Shown here piece by piece: positions 33,468 through 45,095 of a DNA stretch of 64,000 nucleotides. The stretch is taken from positions 62,001-126,000 of the forward strand of contig KV423973.1 in the NCBI GenBank assembly GCA_001632435.1, read 5' to 3'. Source of the DNA: Calocera cornea HHB12733. Lineage: Eukaryota; Basidiomycota; Dacrymycetes; Dacrymycetales; Dacrymycetaceae. A program made the translations under genes and the position numbers. The notes under the pieces are model-generated. The model had not been told where the DNA came from. It saw only the letters and a program-made list of their open reading frames with translations, and searched no databases. Each line of letters begins with the position of its first letter. Position 1 is the stretch's first letter.

Positions 33468-35480
33468 TCACAGAACTGTAAGGACTTCAGGATATACAAC
33501 ATTTGGGGTGGAAATATGTATGGGTCTATCAGTAGGCTGTGGTGGTAAAAGGACTTTGACTGCCCGTGCAGTTGTGCAGCGTGAAAGTGCAACATACAAT
33601 TGGCCATGTGAGAAAACCGGCATGCGCAGGTCAAGACCAACATTCTTCACTGACTGACCCTGGGACTTGTTGATTGTCATTGCAAAGGCAAGCCGGACTG
33701 GGAACTGCTGGCGCTTCATTGTAAAAGGCAAATCATCTTCAGATGGTATGAGTGTAATGCGGGGTATGAATGTCGTGGTTCCATTGTGCTCTCCACCCAG
33801 CAGGCGTACTTCCAGGACATGCCGTGTTGCTTGAATCAGACGCATGCGTGTGCCATTACACAAACCTTGTGCTGGTGCAAGATTGTGCATGAGTATGAGT
33901 GTACATCCTATCTTGAGGTGTAGCTTGCTAAGTGGCAGGCCAGGTACTTTGAGTGAGTTGAGGTATTCAACTGGGATATCCATAGGCCCATCTGCACTGG
34001 GCTCCTCAACCACAGAGTCTGCTGATAGGAATATCTTGCGCTCTCCTGGCAAGAGTGAGAGGACTTCTGCATTGAGATCATCCACATCTGTGTTGCGCCC
34101 TGCCAAGATAGTGCGGTTCAGGAAGTAGTCATCTCCTGCTTGATTTGCAAGTGCTGGATTCTTGATGTCTCGATAGATAACTGAGATGAGATCTTCAACC
34201 TTCTCACCACACTTCATGCCATCCCAGAGTGGGATGGTTCCATCTCCTCGAGTTGCTCTTCCACTCCCAACTTCAAGAAGCCAGGCTGCAAAAGTGACAC
34301 TTTGTGGGTCAGCAGCATTGAGACGCATGTTGCGTGTGAGGCGTAGGACTTGAATATCTCTCCAGAGATAAGATCGTTGCATGCAGGCACCCACAATATC
34401 TTCACGTTCTCCATGAGGCACCACTGGCAGAGTCTGCTGCCAGTCACCTCCAAACACCACTGTGATTCCACCAAAGGTCTTGTTGGGTAGACTGCGTAGG
34501 TCTCGCAAGGTGCGATCAACAGCTTCAATGCAGTGTCTATGTTGTGCGGTGGCCTCATCCCAGATTATTAGAGAGGCCTGGCGAAGCATGTCGGCCAAGA
34601 GACTATTCTTGGAGATAGTGCAGGTGGAAGAGTCATGGCATGGAATGGGGATCTTGAATGTTGAGTGTGCAGTCCTGCCGCCTGGGAGAAGCAATGCGGC
34701 AATTCCAGAGGATGCAACACAAAGAACAATTTTGCCTTGTGCTCGTAGCTCTGCACAAACTGCCTTGTAAACAAATGTCTTGCCAGTGCCACCCGGTCCT
34801 TGAAGCCAGAACAGACCACCATGGTTGGCATGTTGGATAATAGTATTGAAGGCTGCTTGTTGCTCATCATTCATTTGATCCTTCATGCCTTCAGCTTCTT
34901 CTGCCAGCTCAAAGCGGTCATACTCCAGCTGCTCTGCAATAAAGCGGTTTTGATGCTCTGCAAGCAGTAGATCCCAATTGGTGCGGAAAGGTGGGAATTC
35001 ACCATTGAACTTGTCATCAGCCAAGCTGGAACCTTGTGTGCGCAGGAGTTTGTCAATTAGATATAGACCATAGTCAAGTGCATCAGCTTGTGTGGAAGCT
35101 GGATTGCGCCGCCGCAGTTGATGGAGGAGGTCATCACAGATGTGATCCTTAAAGCGGGTCCATAAAAGACCTGGTTCTGTTGGGTTGCAATGCTGGAGCA
35201 TCATTACAAAGAGGAGTCGGAGCTGACTGCCTGTTTGCATGTTGCATGCTTCTTCTAAGCATCCAATCCATTCCTGGTCATCCTCAAGCAAGCCAAGAGC
35301 ACTGCATGCTGCCTTGAAAGTTGGGTGTAGTACAGTGCGTACAGTCTTCAGGTCCTCGAAAGATATGGGGCCAGCAACATGGGCCAGGAGTGTTCGCAGG
35401 TAGAAGCGCTCGCCAGCTGTAGGCTGTACAAAGTACATCCGTCCAATGGCATACTGTGCACGTCGTATGTCCCAGCAGCG
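33468..35480 (-). CDS. Helitron PIF1-like helicase (C-terminal part)
   Basis: PIF1-type DNA helicase domain of a Helitron RepHel protein. Seen in order: GERFYLRTLLAHVAGP, FEDLKTVR, ALGLLEDDQEW (all Helitron-typical, N-terminal to the helicase), then the Walker A GPGGTGKT, VASSGIAALLLPGGRTAHS, the Walker B region IIWDEA, VVFGGDWQQTLPVV, TRNMRL, and near the end VRLAFAMTINKSQGQS and LYVALSRCT, the last PIF1 motifs. The frame is open to a stop at 33468, so the helicase looks intact. The upstream part is lost in the gap at 35481-36415. Confidence 0.93.
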   Translation of the reverse strand, partial: RCWDIRRAQYAIGRMYFVQPTAGERFYLRTLLAHVAGPISFEDLKTVRTVLHPTFKAACSALGLLEDDQEWIGCLEEACNMQTGSQLRLLFVMMLQHCNPTEPGLLWTRFKDHICDDLLHQLRRRNPASTQADALDYGLYLIDKLLRTQGSSLADDKFNGEFPPFRTNWDLLLAEHQNRFIAEQLEYDRFELAEEAEGMKDQMNDEQQAAFNTIIQHANHGGLFWLQGPGGTGKTFVYKAVCAELRAQGKIVLCVASSGIAALLLPGGRTAHSTFKIPIPCHDSSTCTISKNSLLADMLRQASLIIWDEATAQHRHCIEAVDRTLRDLRSLPNKTFGGITVVFGGDWQQTLPVVPHGEREDIVGACMQRSYLWRDIQVLRLTRNMRLNAADPQSVTFAAWLLEVGSGRATRGDGTIPLWDGMKCGEKVEDLISVIYRDIKNPALANQAGDDYFLNRTILAGRNTDVDDLNAEVLSLLPGERKIFLSADSVVEEPSADGPMDIPVEYLNSLKVPGLPLSKLHLKIGCTLILMHNLAPAQGLCNGTRMRLIQATRHVLEVRLLGGEHNGTTTFIPRITLIPSEDDLPFTMKRQQFPVRLAFAMTINKSQGQSVKNVGLDLRMPVFSHGQLYVALSRCTTARAVKVLLPPQPTDRPIHISTPNVVYPEVLTVL

Positions 35481-36415
35481 NNNNNNNNNNNNNNNNNNNN
35501 NNNNNNNNNNNNNNNNNNNNNNNNNNNNNNNNNNNNNNNNNNNNNNNNNNNNNNNNNNNNNNNNNNNNNNNNNNNNNNNNNNNNNNNNNNNNNNNNNNNN
35601 NNNNNNNNNNNNNNNNNNNNNNNNNNNNNNNNNNNNNNNNNNNNNNNNNNNNNNNNNNNNNNNNNNNNNNNNNNNNNNNNNNNNNNNNNNNNNNNNNNNN
35701 NNNNNNNNNNNNNNNNNNNNNNNNNNNNNNNNNNNNNNNNNNNNNNNNNNNNNNNNNNNNNNNNNNNNNNNNNNNNNNNNNNNNNNNNNNNNNNNNNNNN
35801 NNNNNNNNNNNNNNNNNNNNNNNNNNNNNNNNNNNNNNNNNNNNNNNNNNNNNNNNNNNNNNNNNNNNNNNNNNNNNNNNNNNNNNNNNNNNNNNNNNNN
35901 NNNNNNNNNNNNNNNNNNNNNNNNNNNNNNNNNNNNNNNNNNNNNNNNNNNNNNNNNNNNNNNNNNNNNNNNNNNNNNNNNNNNNNNNNNNNNNNNNNNN
36001 NNNNNNNNNNNNNNNNNNNNNNNNNNNNNNNNNNNNNNNNNNNNNNNNNNNNNNNNNNNNNNNNNNNNNNNNNNNNNNNNNNNNNNNNNNNNNNNNNNNN
36101 NNNNNNNNNNNNNNNNNNNNNNNNNNNNNNNNNNNNNNNNNNNNNNNNNNNNNNNNNNNNNNNNNNNNNNNNNNNNNNNNNNNNNNNNNNNNNNNNNNNN
36201 NNNNNNNNNNNNNNNNNNNNNNNNNNNNNNNNNNNNNNNNNNNNNNNNNNNNNNNNNNNNNNNNNNNNNNNNNNNNNNNNNNNNNNNNNNNNNNNNNNNN
36301 NNNNNNNNNNNNNNNNNNNNNNNNNNNNNNNNNNNNNNNNNNNNNNNNNNNNNNNNNNNNNNNNNNNNNNNNNNNNNNNNNNNNNNNNNNNNNNNNNNNN
36401 NNNNNNNNNNNNNNN
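35481..36415. other. Assembly gap (935 N)
   Basis: Run of unknown bases inside the Helitron coding region. It removes the segment expected to carry the HUH motif and catalytic tyrosine of the Rep nuclease, so activity of the element cannot be judged. The true gap size may differ from the N count. Confidence 0.99.
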
Positions 36416-38445
36416 GTTAAAGTCAGGAAGATATCAGGACGGCCAGCCCAGCGAACAATTGCCATGGAGTCCTGGTAGAGCTGATACATGTACCGTGTAC
36501 TGGAAACAAAGGTGGCGGGTAGGATGATTCTTCTTCCAATATCAGTCAGGCTGCGGTCATCATTGCGTGAAGCTGCATCCACCAAGCCATTATAAAGCTC
36601 AGCACGGATTGTCTTCTGGTTGAGCTCAATCCAGTGCAAGCGGTCTTGCTCCACAGAAGCCCAGGCATCCACAATAAATTGCTGGAAGAGGCGGCCACAG
36701 CGGAATAGGTGGAGTGCCCAGGGCAAGTCACGGAAGTGCAGACGGTAGCGGTAGTACTCCATTTCTGTGACATACTGGGTTGAGCTTCTGCGTTGTTCTT
36801 GGTCACCATCTTCCCCCTCTTCTTCCCTCTCTTCTGGCTCATTTTGATTGCCAGGGACAGCTTCTCCAACCTTTGGAATTTGGTAGTGCCAGCCATGCTC
36901 TCCACTTGGGAAGATCAAGACATAGTGCAATGACATGTATGCCGGATCACCCGTGCTCATGATTGTAAGATGTCCCTCTGTGCGGTTATGTACCACAAAA
37001 TCCCTGCGTTTATTTGAAAGGGTATTTGGGAGAACCACAGCAACTTCTTCTGCAGTTGGGAGGTTGTAGCGCCTTTGGTCTGTCTTTGGGTCAAAGTGCA
37101 GCCGTACTTCCACTACTTCATTTGGTTGTCCAGCCTCTTGATTTTGACGCTCTTGGTCTTGCAGTACTTGAAATGCATGCTGGTAGAGGTTGGCATAGGC
37201 ATGTGTCTCCCGCAGCATCTCACCCAACTCCCAAAGAATTTGGGGCTTCAAGTTAGGATTCCGTCGCTCACGCTCGAGTTTGGCAACTTGGGGGTCCAAG
37301 AAATAGAGCTGGTTGTAGGAAGGAGCTTTTCCTTCAGCGGGTCGGGCTGGACCATATCGGTGGTGCAGTGCGCCTTGGATGCGAAAAGAGTAGACCCCTC
37401 CACCTTCCACCCGGTCATCCTTCTTTGCTCCAAGAGAGACAAAAGAGAGTGCATGGTTGTATTGCTGAATGTTTTCCCTGAAATGTCTTGCATTTGGATC
37501 TCCAGAGTCATGGCGCAGGAGTTGGGCCAACACATGACGCACAGGCTGGAATGGTGGGAGCTGGAGCCGTCCCCGGGAACAGCACTTCATGAATAGTGGT
37601 CGTAGCTTGGATGAATTCGGCTCCCTTTCCTTGATGAAGTGTACAGCATGGCAGAAACTGCATGTGTAGGTCATTGGACCTAAGTTGATCTGTTTGTTGT
37701 GGTTTTGAGCAGCTGCAGTTGCATAAAGCAGTACTTCTTCTGCATTCCATTGGCGGGGCACTTGTGATGCATGCAGGGCATGAGCTGCTTCTTCTTCTAA
37801 TTGCTGTATTGGATCTCCCTCTTCAGCAGGCCTGGGTTGCTCAGGGCGAAACTCCTGCACGTGAAGCTGTGCAAGTGCATTTATACCCAAGTCTGCTTCC
37901 TGCTGAGAAGGTAGCCGTTGTGGTTGGACTGTAGCACGGTTCTGGTATTGCTGTGCTCTGCGTTGTGCCAATCGTTCAGCATGTGTTAGAGGCTGGGGAG
38001 CTTGATGATTTTGATTCTGGGCTTCTTGGACCATCTGTTCTGCAGGTAATATTGCCCTTGCAATAGAAGGATTTCGGTTTTGGGCTCTCTGGGCAAGTCG
38101 CTCTGCATGCGACATAGGTTGCACAATAGGTGCATCCCCCAGAATTGCAGCTGCTCGGGCGCGGAGATTGTCCAGGCGTTCCTGTGTTTGTGGTGCATGT
38201 TGCTCGATATTTGGAGGAATTTGGGGTGCAGCACCTCTCTGAGGATGAAAGATAGGCTGGGGTATTGGTACCCGGTTTGCTGGTGCTTGAGTACGTCGTT
38301 CACTGGGTGAGGTCATTTGCTGCTCCCGTCGTGTCCGTTCTTCACTCCGCTGTGAGGAACGGGGTGTTGTAGGCTCAGACCTGGGAAGGTAAAGCCATTG
38401 GTCATGCAGAAAGGCCACATACTTACATGCTGTAGAATAATGCAA
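36416..38445 (-). CDS. Helitron RepHel N-terminal part (Helitron-like N domain)
   Basis: Begins with a Gln/Arg/Pro-rich stretch, then a zinc-finger-like CSFCHAVHF, followed by the Helitron-like N-terminal domain: LPTAEEVAVVLP, DFVVHNRTEGHLTIM, HYVLIFPSGEHGWH, FHFRDLPW-like YRLHFRDLPWALH, GRLFQQFIVDAWASVEQDRL, and YMYQLYQDSMAIVRWAGRPD just before the gap, exactly where the Rep motifs should follow. The start near 38445 is tentative; an intron may lie around 38380. Confidence 0.85.
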
Positions 38446-40585
38446 TTGTGTGGTGGTGATTCTGCCAATGTGATACCTACCTTGTTATTTTATATATTTT
38501 TTTAAAAAAAGTTTCTAACTCACAAATGCTCCCAAAGGGCTGAAAACAGTACTGAGATAGTTGCCAATTTTCTTTTTTTTTTGGTTGAGTGATGTTTTTT
38601 TTTCAAGTCAGCAACCACTGCTTGGGGTGGAAACAGAATATGACTGTTCCCCTTTAATAATTGGCTGCAAAGTTACAGACACTGTAATCCAGGGGTTCAA
38701 ATGATGCAGACCCAAAAGAAAAAGGGAAGGTTTTCCCACCTGTTAGGTTTGTGCGATAGTTGTGTGCACGTCAGTGGTCCACCTATCCCGTCGCTGCCGT
38801 GCAACCCATGGGACACTCCTCCCCTTAGTGGTGGGGGGAGTCAAGGGGCAAGGGGCTGGCAGAGCGTGCCCCTGTGCGAAAGGACGCGTCCAGCCCGCAC
38901 AGCCACTGGGCCCCTACGCGCACGTGGGCGCGCAACGTGCGCGGCTCCACTGCCACTGGTCTGTTTGCTTCATTATAGATTCCCACCCGCACGTCAGCGC
39001 CCGTCTCCGCGCACCCGACCGTCATGCTCAACCCAGGCCCAGGGCCGCTGACATAAGCGTCAGTGCTCGCGCAACAATTGGCGCCTCTCGCCCACCACAC
39101 GGGCAAGAGTGGATCGGCGCTCACTGCAGTGCAGTGCAGTGTATCAGGGGTGGAACTGCGCATGCATGTATTACAGTCGTGCCTCGGTAGTTATCAGCGT
39201 ACAACAGGGCAAATAGGGTGAATTCGCACGGACAGTGCCGGGTTCGGCGTCGCTGCCCATGGGGGCTTGCCAGGACTGGGATATGCAGCAACGGCACTAG
39301 TCACCGGCTGTAGAACAGCCCCGGCGATAGACAGACGGGCGAGGACCGAGGGTGCGCGCTCACCGTGGCCGTCCGTCTCAATCAGCGGATCGGATGTCTC
39401 CCGCCCGTCCCGTCCAGCCTTGCAGGACCGCGGGGCACGAGCGGAGACGGCGGTCGGACGGGGTCTGGGCACACCGGTGCACATCGCCCGGCCCCCCGGG
39501 CGAGGCGACAACGCTCGTCCATCCCTCGATGACCGCGGGAGTGCGGCGTGGCGGGGGCTGGACCTGGAACGCCTGGCGGGAGAGGAGGGAAGAGGAGTCA
39601 GGAGGAGGTCATGGCCCATGGGCGTGGGGGGCCTGCCCGGCCAGGCCAGGCTCCGAGACATCCAGGCTTGGGGGACCGACCGCGGAGCGCCTCATGGCGG
39701 GAGCACCGAGGACCAGGAGGGCCGGAAGGTCGGAGGTGGCGGAGCAAGGGACGCAGACGGCTCGGAGCCTGGGCCTGGGCGGGGGAGGGAGGGAGCCGAC
39801 CGGGCTTGTGAGGTAGTCCGCGCTCGAGCTCGATACAGTACTAGTCTCGCCGGTACGGTTATCGGCCGGCTGGAGGACCCGCCGGCAACGGCGAGGCCTA
39901 GGATCAGCAGCCTGCACAGAGGTCGAGCGGACTGGTGCTGGTGCTGGTACTGTGCTGTGTTTGGGACGATGGGAGATGAGCCGGGAGCCCGTGGCCGGGA
40001 ATGCGGATGCTGAGCGACTGCGCGCTGCGCGCTGCACGGTGCGAGGGGCCGAGAGCGCACGGAGGAGCAGCCACCCCTCAGTTGGGTGTGATAGCGATGC
40101 GTATACATACTGCACGCCTGTACAGGCCTAGGGCCCGAGGGGCGGACGGTTGACTGAGGACTGCGAGGCCGAGGGTGCGGCTGAGCAGATCACAGATCGC
40201 CCGGGACCCGGGAGCGGACCCTCGCATGCGGTACACTGCACGCGGGTTGGTCGCACATGACGAGCGGGGAATGTGAGCGGTAAGCAGCAGGTTGGACGTT
40301 GGAGGTTGGAGGTTGGACGTTGGGGAGCGCCGGTGCCAGCGCATCCCGGGGGTTGTTGTGCGCCGGGGGATGCACGCGAGGGGGAAGGCGCCGCGGACCC
40401 TGGGGAAACTTACCTGCCGGCGCCGTCCACGTCCACGTCCATGTGGAGGAAGCAGGATCTCCCGCCCCCGGGCCCCACGGTCGAGATGCTGGGCGGGAGG
40501 GGCGAGCGTGCGGGGGGGATAGAGGCCATGGGCACGAGGGGGTGGCCGGCCAGGCTGGGGTGTGCGCTGCCTGATTGCGTTCCTT

Positions 40586-40613
40586 GGGGGGGGGGGGGGG
40601 GGGGGGGGGGGGG
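40586..40613. repeat. Poly-G tract of about 28 bases
   Basis: Uninterrupted run of G on the plus strand. Its length in the assembly may be unreliable. Confidence 0.9.
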
Positions 40614-41417
40614 CGGCACTGCCCTGCCCTGGGTGGGGAGAGAGGCCGCGGTGGAGTCAAGGCTGGGAGGGGGCACGTGATGCCGAGCCGAGACGAGACA
40701 GTATGCAGCATGTCTCCGCGTTTTGTGCTATGTAGACGGGGACGGTACCTGCAGAGCGTATCAAGTAATCAAGATCGCAACAGAACGTCGCCGATGGACT
40801 GATGCACTGAGGTTAGAGAAGGGAGAAGGGGGAAGGGGCAAGGGGGCAAGGGGCAGGGGATGATGCGAGCATTGCGGTCGCGGCTGGGGAGGGATGGGCT
40901 GGGCAATGGGTGATGGGCTGGGTGATGGGCGGTGCGGGGTCGTTAGGGTTACCGCGGGCGGGTGGGTGTCCGGGCGGGGGATTGCGATTGCCCTCCGTTG
41001 CCAGAGTGCGTTGACACGTACTACTGTACTGCGCGCCCGGCAGGTGGACGGTGTGTGGTCTGCACCTAGGAGTCCTATGAGCGTCCGGCTGGAGTGGACG
41101 ACGAGGACGACGTAATGTGTGTAGTAAGTGTGCGGGTTGCCGAATCCGCCCAGGGGATGGAGTGACGTCACTCTGCGCGAGTCGCGGTCATGGATGGCCG
41201 GTGCGCGCCGGAGGAGTCGCGCTCGACCGAACCACTGAAGTGCCGAGCCTGAGTGTGAATCGAGGGCGGAGTCGCCGCCTGAGGGTGGGCTGTGAATTGC
41301 GAGAATTCGCCAGGGAGCTTCTAGCGTCATTCGGCCCCTGTCCGCGCACGACCCACGCCTCTCCCGTCACGCCGCACGACCGCTGGAGATTCGGCACACT
41401 TCCCCCCTTGCCCCCCT

Positions 41418-41456
41418 CCCCCCCCCCCCCCCCCCCCCCCCCCTCCCCCCCCCCCC
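41418..41456. repeat. Poly-C tract (26 C, T, 13 C)
   Basis: Uninterrupted C-runs on the plus strand about 400 bp upstream of the CipC-like start codon, separated by a single T. Able in principle to form i-motif/G-quadruplex structures (inference). Confidence 0.85.
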
Positions 41457-41855
41457 CTCCCGCACAGCGCCCCATCACCCGCCCACCGCCCAGCATCCCC
41501 TCCTCACCCGGGAACGGCAGCCGATCCAGATCCGCCGCAGCGCGAACAACAAGCAGGAGAACGGTCGCGAAGCAAGCCGCTGTGTGACGTTGCGCCCCCA
41601 CAACCGCCTGCCCACACACGACGCGTCTCAAATTTCAGCACCGGCGCGATAGGGGCCCGGCCCGGGTTTGCACCTTCGCACCTCGCACCTTCGCTTAACA
41701 ACTCTGTCTACTACTATTGCGACTGGACGAGCGATCGACTTCGACCACCGCGCTGCTTGACGCGTACCGACCGCCTCTTCGACTCCGCTGACCACACCAA
41801 CCCACGCTCGCATTAGCGCCCCCCACCCCCCAACCCCCACCCCGGGCAACCAGCA

Positions 41856-44366
41856 ATGCCCTCAACGCTCTTCGCCCCCGCCCCGGTGCGCTCCGTGACC
41901 CACCTGCCCCCGCTCGACCTCGGCACAGCAGGCCCAGGCAGGTACCCGACCATGGCAGAGCTCCGCTCCTTCCCGCCCCCGGCCCCGGACCCGCCCATGA
42001 GGTCGTATACTACCGCCCTGCCGCCGCAGCAGCAGCAGCAGGGGAGCTGGTACGCCCGCGAGAGGACAGGGAGCGGGCCGGCACTGGCGCAGGGACAGGG
42101 ACAGGGGCAGGGGCCGCCGACCGTACAGGGGAAGAGGGAGAGGAGGGACAGTGCGGGCGCTCCTGCCGGGCCGCCGACCAGGAGGGCGAACGTGAGGATC
42201 GTCATGCCTGCGCCGCTTTCGTCGCCACCGCAGCCGCCCCAGCAACAGCAACAACAGCGCCCGACGCACCAGCGGCAGGCACAGTCCCTCCAGATCCCGC
42301 CGCAGGGCGCTCTGGTCGTCACCCTCCCCAACCCGCAGCCCCAGCAGCAGCAGCAGCGCCCCCCAGGCAGGCGCGCCTCCGCCCTCCCGCCCACGACCCA
42401 GCCGCGCGGCGCCTCCCGCTCCCCGCCCTCCCAGCCGGCCATCGCTTTCCCCACCACCCCCGGCGTCGCCGCGCGCCCGCGCCCGCCCTCTGCTCCGCCC
42501 GCCCCGGCCCAGGAGACGAAGCTCGAGGAGGACGCGCACCCGGCGCGCGGGCCCTTCCTCGCCGAGCAGAAGGGCCACCGCATCCTCCGCAAGCGCCTGC
42601 TGTCCTTCGGCTCCCCCTCCCCCTCCTCCTCCCCGCCCGCGCCTGCGCCCGCCCAGCCAGAACAGCAACAACAACAGCGTCAAAGACGGCGCGTCTTCTC
42701 CTTCGGCCGCAAGCCCGCCCCGGCGCCTATCGCCGTCCCGGCCCCGGCCGCCTCGCGCCCTGCAGTGCGGGAGAAGGACGGGAATACAGCCGGGTCCCCC
42801 GTCGAGATCCGCTTCGGAGGCGCGTCGGTGCACCGGGACGGCCGGTACGAGGAGCCCGAGCGCGGGCGGCTCCGCGTCGTCAACGGCGGCCCGGAGCCGC
42901 CGAGCGCCGTCGACGCGCAGGGGGACGTGCTGATGCGGGACCATGGCGGAGCCGGGGCCGGGGCCGGGTACCCCACGCGGGTGCCAGCGCAGCAGCAGCA
43001 CAACACCAACCAGGGCATCGCCACCCTCACTCTCCCCCGCGCGCCCGCACCCGGCGCAGCACCAGCGCCGATGCGGCTCCAGACGACCGGGGACAGGCCG
43101 GCGATATTCGACATCGTCCGGCCCGAGCCGCGGTACGCGGCGAACCACGCGCCCGTCGCGCCCGTCGCGCCCGTCCCCCCCCTGCAGAACCAGAATGGGA
43201 ACGTGCCCCCCGTGCCCCAGGTGCACGCCGCCCAGCCCGTGCCGCCCCCGCCGCCCAGCATCCCGGGGACGAACTACTACTCGCCCGAGCCGGCCTACCC
43301 GAGCCGCGCGGTCGCGTACGACGTGCCGAACCCGTACCGCCCGCCCAGCGCCGGGGTCGGGATGGGGCTGGGGCTGGGACTCGGCACGCAGAGCCAGAGC
43401 GCGCCGGCGAGCGTCGCGCGCTCGACGTACTCGCTCCCGTCCAGCGGGGCTAGGAGCGTCAGGGGCGCCGAGACGGATACGGAGGTGCATGCGCGGGCGA
43501 GGGCGCCGGCGCCGAGCAGCAGGCTGTTTGATGAGAGCCAGAGTGCATGGCAGGCCGTGTACGGCGATCAGGGGACGGCCGCGCCGGGGATGGGCAACGT
43601 GCGCGCTACGGCTGGCGGGGGGCATCGGGCGCATCTGACGTATGAGCGTGAGTCGCTGTTTCCCTTTCGGACGTGATGAGGAGAAGGAAGGGGCTGACCA
43701 GAATCGCCAATCACAGTCATCGCCGCCGCCGCCGGGTTCGCGGCTATGCGCCTCTGGGAAGACCACGAGGCCCAGCAGGGAAAGCAGCCCAAGCACTCCC
43801 TCGCCAAGGAGATCCTCGCCGCGCTCGCGGCTGCCGAGGTGGACCGGCTCGCCGAGACCAAAGGCTTGGACTGGCTCGATAAGGAAAAGGCGAAGCGCGA
43901 CGCGGCGAAGCGCGCTGATCAGCTCGCTGCGGAGAGGTACCCGGATGGGCAGGGACAGCAGCAGCCGCATGCCCAAGGTCAAGGTCAAGGTCAAGGTCAA
44001 GGTCAGCCCCAGCAGCACTCGCAAGGACCACCACCTCGTGAGCACCCGCCGCCCGGCTCCTCCTCCGACCAGGGTCAGGGTCGCCTGCGCGCCCCACCTC
44101 AGTATCAAGCTCCCTCCGCCCCAGCCTCAGCGGCTAGCTGGCGCTCGTCCACGAGCGCCGGGTCCCGCCCGCCTATCACGCTGTTCGTCCCGCCCGCCAA
44201 CTCGCCTTGGGCTGCGCGGCCTGCCGGTGGGCGGCCGGCTAGTGGGCAGCAGCAGCAGCAGGGGCACGCGGCGCCGCACCATGGGGAGACGGACATGGCC
44301 GCGCTGAGGGAGGAGGAGGCGCGGCGGCATGTGCTCATCAAGCGGGACTATGCGCACCGACCCTGA
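41856..44366 (+). CDS. Large Q/P-rich protein with C-terminal CipC-like (DUF3759) domain
   Basis: Exons 41856-43647 and 43717-44366 give 813 residues. The first 560 or so are low complexity: polyglutamine runs, GQ repeats, Pro/Ala stretches, with short ordered words such as HRILRKRLLSFG and RRRVFSFGRK. After SRLFDESQSAWQAVYG comes the recognisable domain across the intron: LIAAAAGFAAMRLWEDHE, HSLAKEILAALAAAEVDRLA, ETKGLDWLDKEKAKRDA, matching the CipC/DUF3759 family (concanamycin-induced protein C of Aspergillus), which is normally a stand-alone protein of about 110-150 residues. A second low-complexity tail follows, with a 6-bp DNA repeat (GGTCAA, about five units near 43978-44005) encoding GQ pairs. 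Function of the family is unclear; it is often stress-responsive. The N-terminal extension is the oddity. Confidence 0.75.
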
Positions 44367-44834
44367 GAGCCGCGTCCGACGAAGAGCGCGTAGAAGACGC
44401 GGGGATGGCAGCCTCCTCAGGCTACGCCCTCCCCGGTATACATATATTCGATTTCTCCCCTTCATAATCTCTTTCTCCCTGGGCACACACGATGTACGAA
44501 TCCCCCCCCCGCGCCCCAGCATCAGTATACCGATCCATGTAAACGAGCGCCGCAAACGGGCCGCACACACATACTAGTGTCATAACTGTCATACGTAGTC
44601 ACGTCATTCCCCAGAAAAGTAGCATAGCACACACACCAGCGTCGTGGAACGCGTAGTGTAGACGTACTTTGTACGACGATGAGAATGTATTATTTATGCA
44701 AGCCTTACTGCGCTCCATCAGCCCGGCCGAATGCCTGCTTCCAATTTACATGCTCGCTGCCACAGATGGGCGAGCGTACTGGCAGTGGCTTTGGCCTTGA
44801 TGGTCCGTGCGGTCTCCGGCGACACCAAAAGGCT
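44367..44834. other. 3' flank of the CipC-like gene
   Basis: Untranslated and intergenic sequence up to repeat A copy 7. No gene is seen. Confidence 0.4.
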
Positions 44835-45095
44835 CCCCGGCTCCGAGACAGTTGCCTCCGCGAAAGTTCCAACACCTTCCTGGACTCCTCTGCAGGGCCA
44901 CCGTCTGCCTCCGAGCAGCGGTCGGGTTTCTTAGCCCAAAAAACAATAGATTTAAGTGGTTTCGCACTGCGGGATACGAACTCGCACGCTTGTGCACGAT
45001 AATGTCCTGGGCCGCACATGCCCGCCTACCACTGCGCCAGGCGCGCAGCGGTGTGAGTTACAGACATTCTGCTCTTCTGACCGGTACATTCGCTG
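44835..45095 (-). repeat. Repeat A copy 7
   Basis: Inverted copy with body (CTCCGAGACAGTTGCCTCC, CAACACCTTCCTGGACTCC), the ATAGATTTAAGTGG word, head with boxes B and A, and a diverged leader (CTTCTGACCGGTACATTCGC). Lacks the 22-bp block, like copy 6. Confidence 0.65.

Larger units (their letters stand above)
33387..38756 (-). mobile_element. Autonomous Helitron (partly in assembly gap)
   Basis: Encodes a Rep/helicase protein (next entries). The 3' terminus is well supported: on the minus strand the element ends GGGTTACCCTAG, with the small GGGT-ACCC hairpin, and is followed by T, as Helitrons inserting between A and T require (33387). The 5' terminus is a guess: TCGCACAAACCTAACAGG preceded by A at 38757 satisfies the TC rule and lies where base composition changes from AT-rich to GC-rich. 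Coding sequence is AT-richer than neighbouring host genes. Confidence 0.75.
38757..41855. other. GC-rich region without supported gene
   Basis: Many overlapping open frames on both strands reflect high GC rather than coding: none has recognisable domains, and alternatives in all frames are equally long. The region contains the homopolymer tracts listed separately and the promoter and leader of the CipC-like gene at its right end. Confidence 0.5.

Noticed and set aside
35379..36527. Long frames crossing the run of N
   Set aside because: Open only because unknown bases cannot form stop codons.
39194..40711. Several 130-250-residue frames on both strands
   Set aside because: All frames are open because of high GC; no domain, signal peptide, coiled coil or splice-supported structure.
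41862..44108. 748-residue open frame on the minus strand
   Set aside because: It is the antisense of the CipC-like gene; its composition (Arg/Gly/Leu) reflects GC-rich, repetitive coding DNA and the plus strand carries a recognisable domain and a consistent intron.
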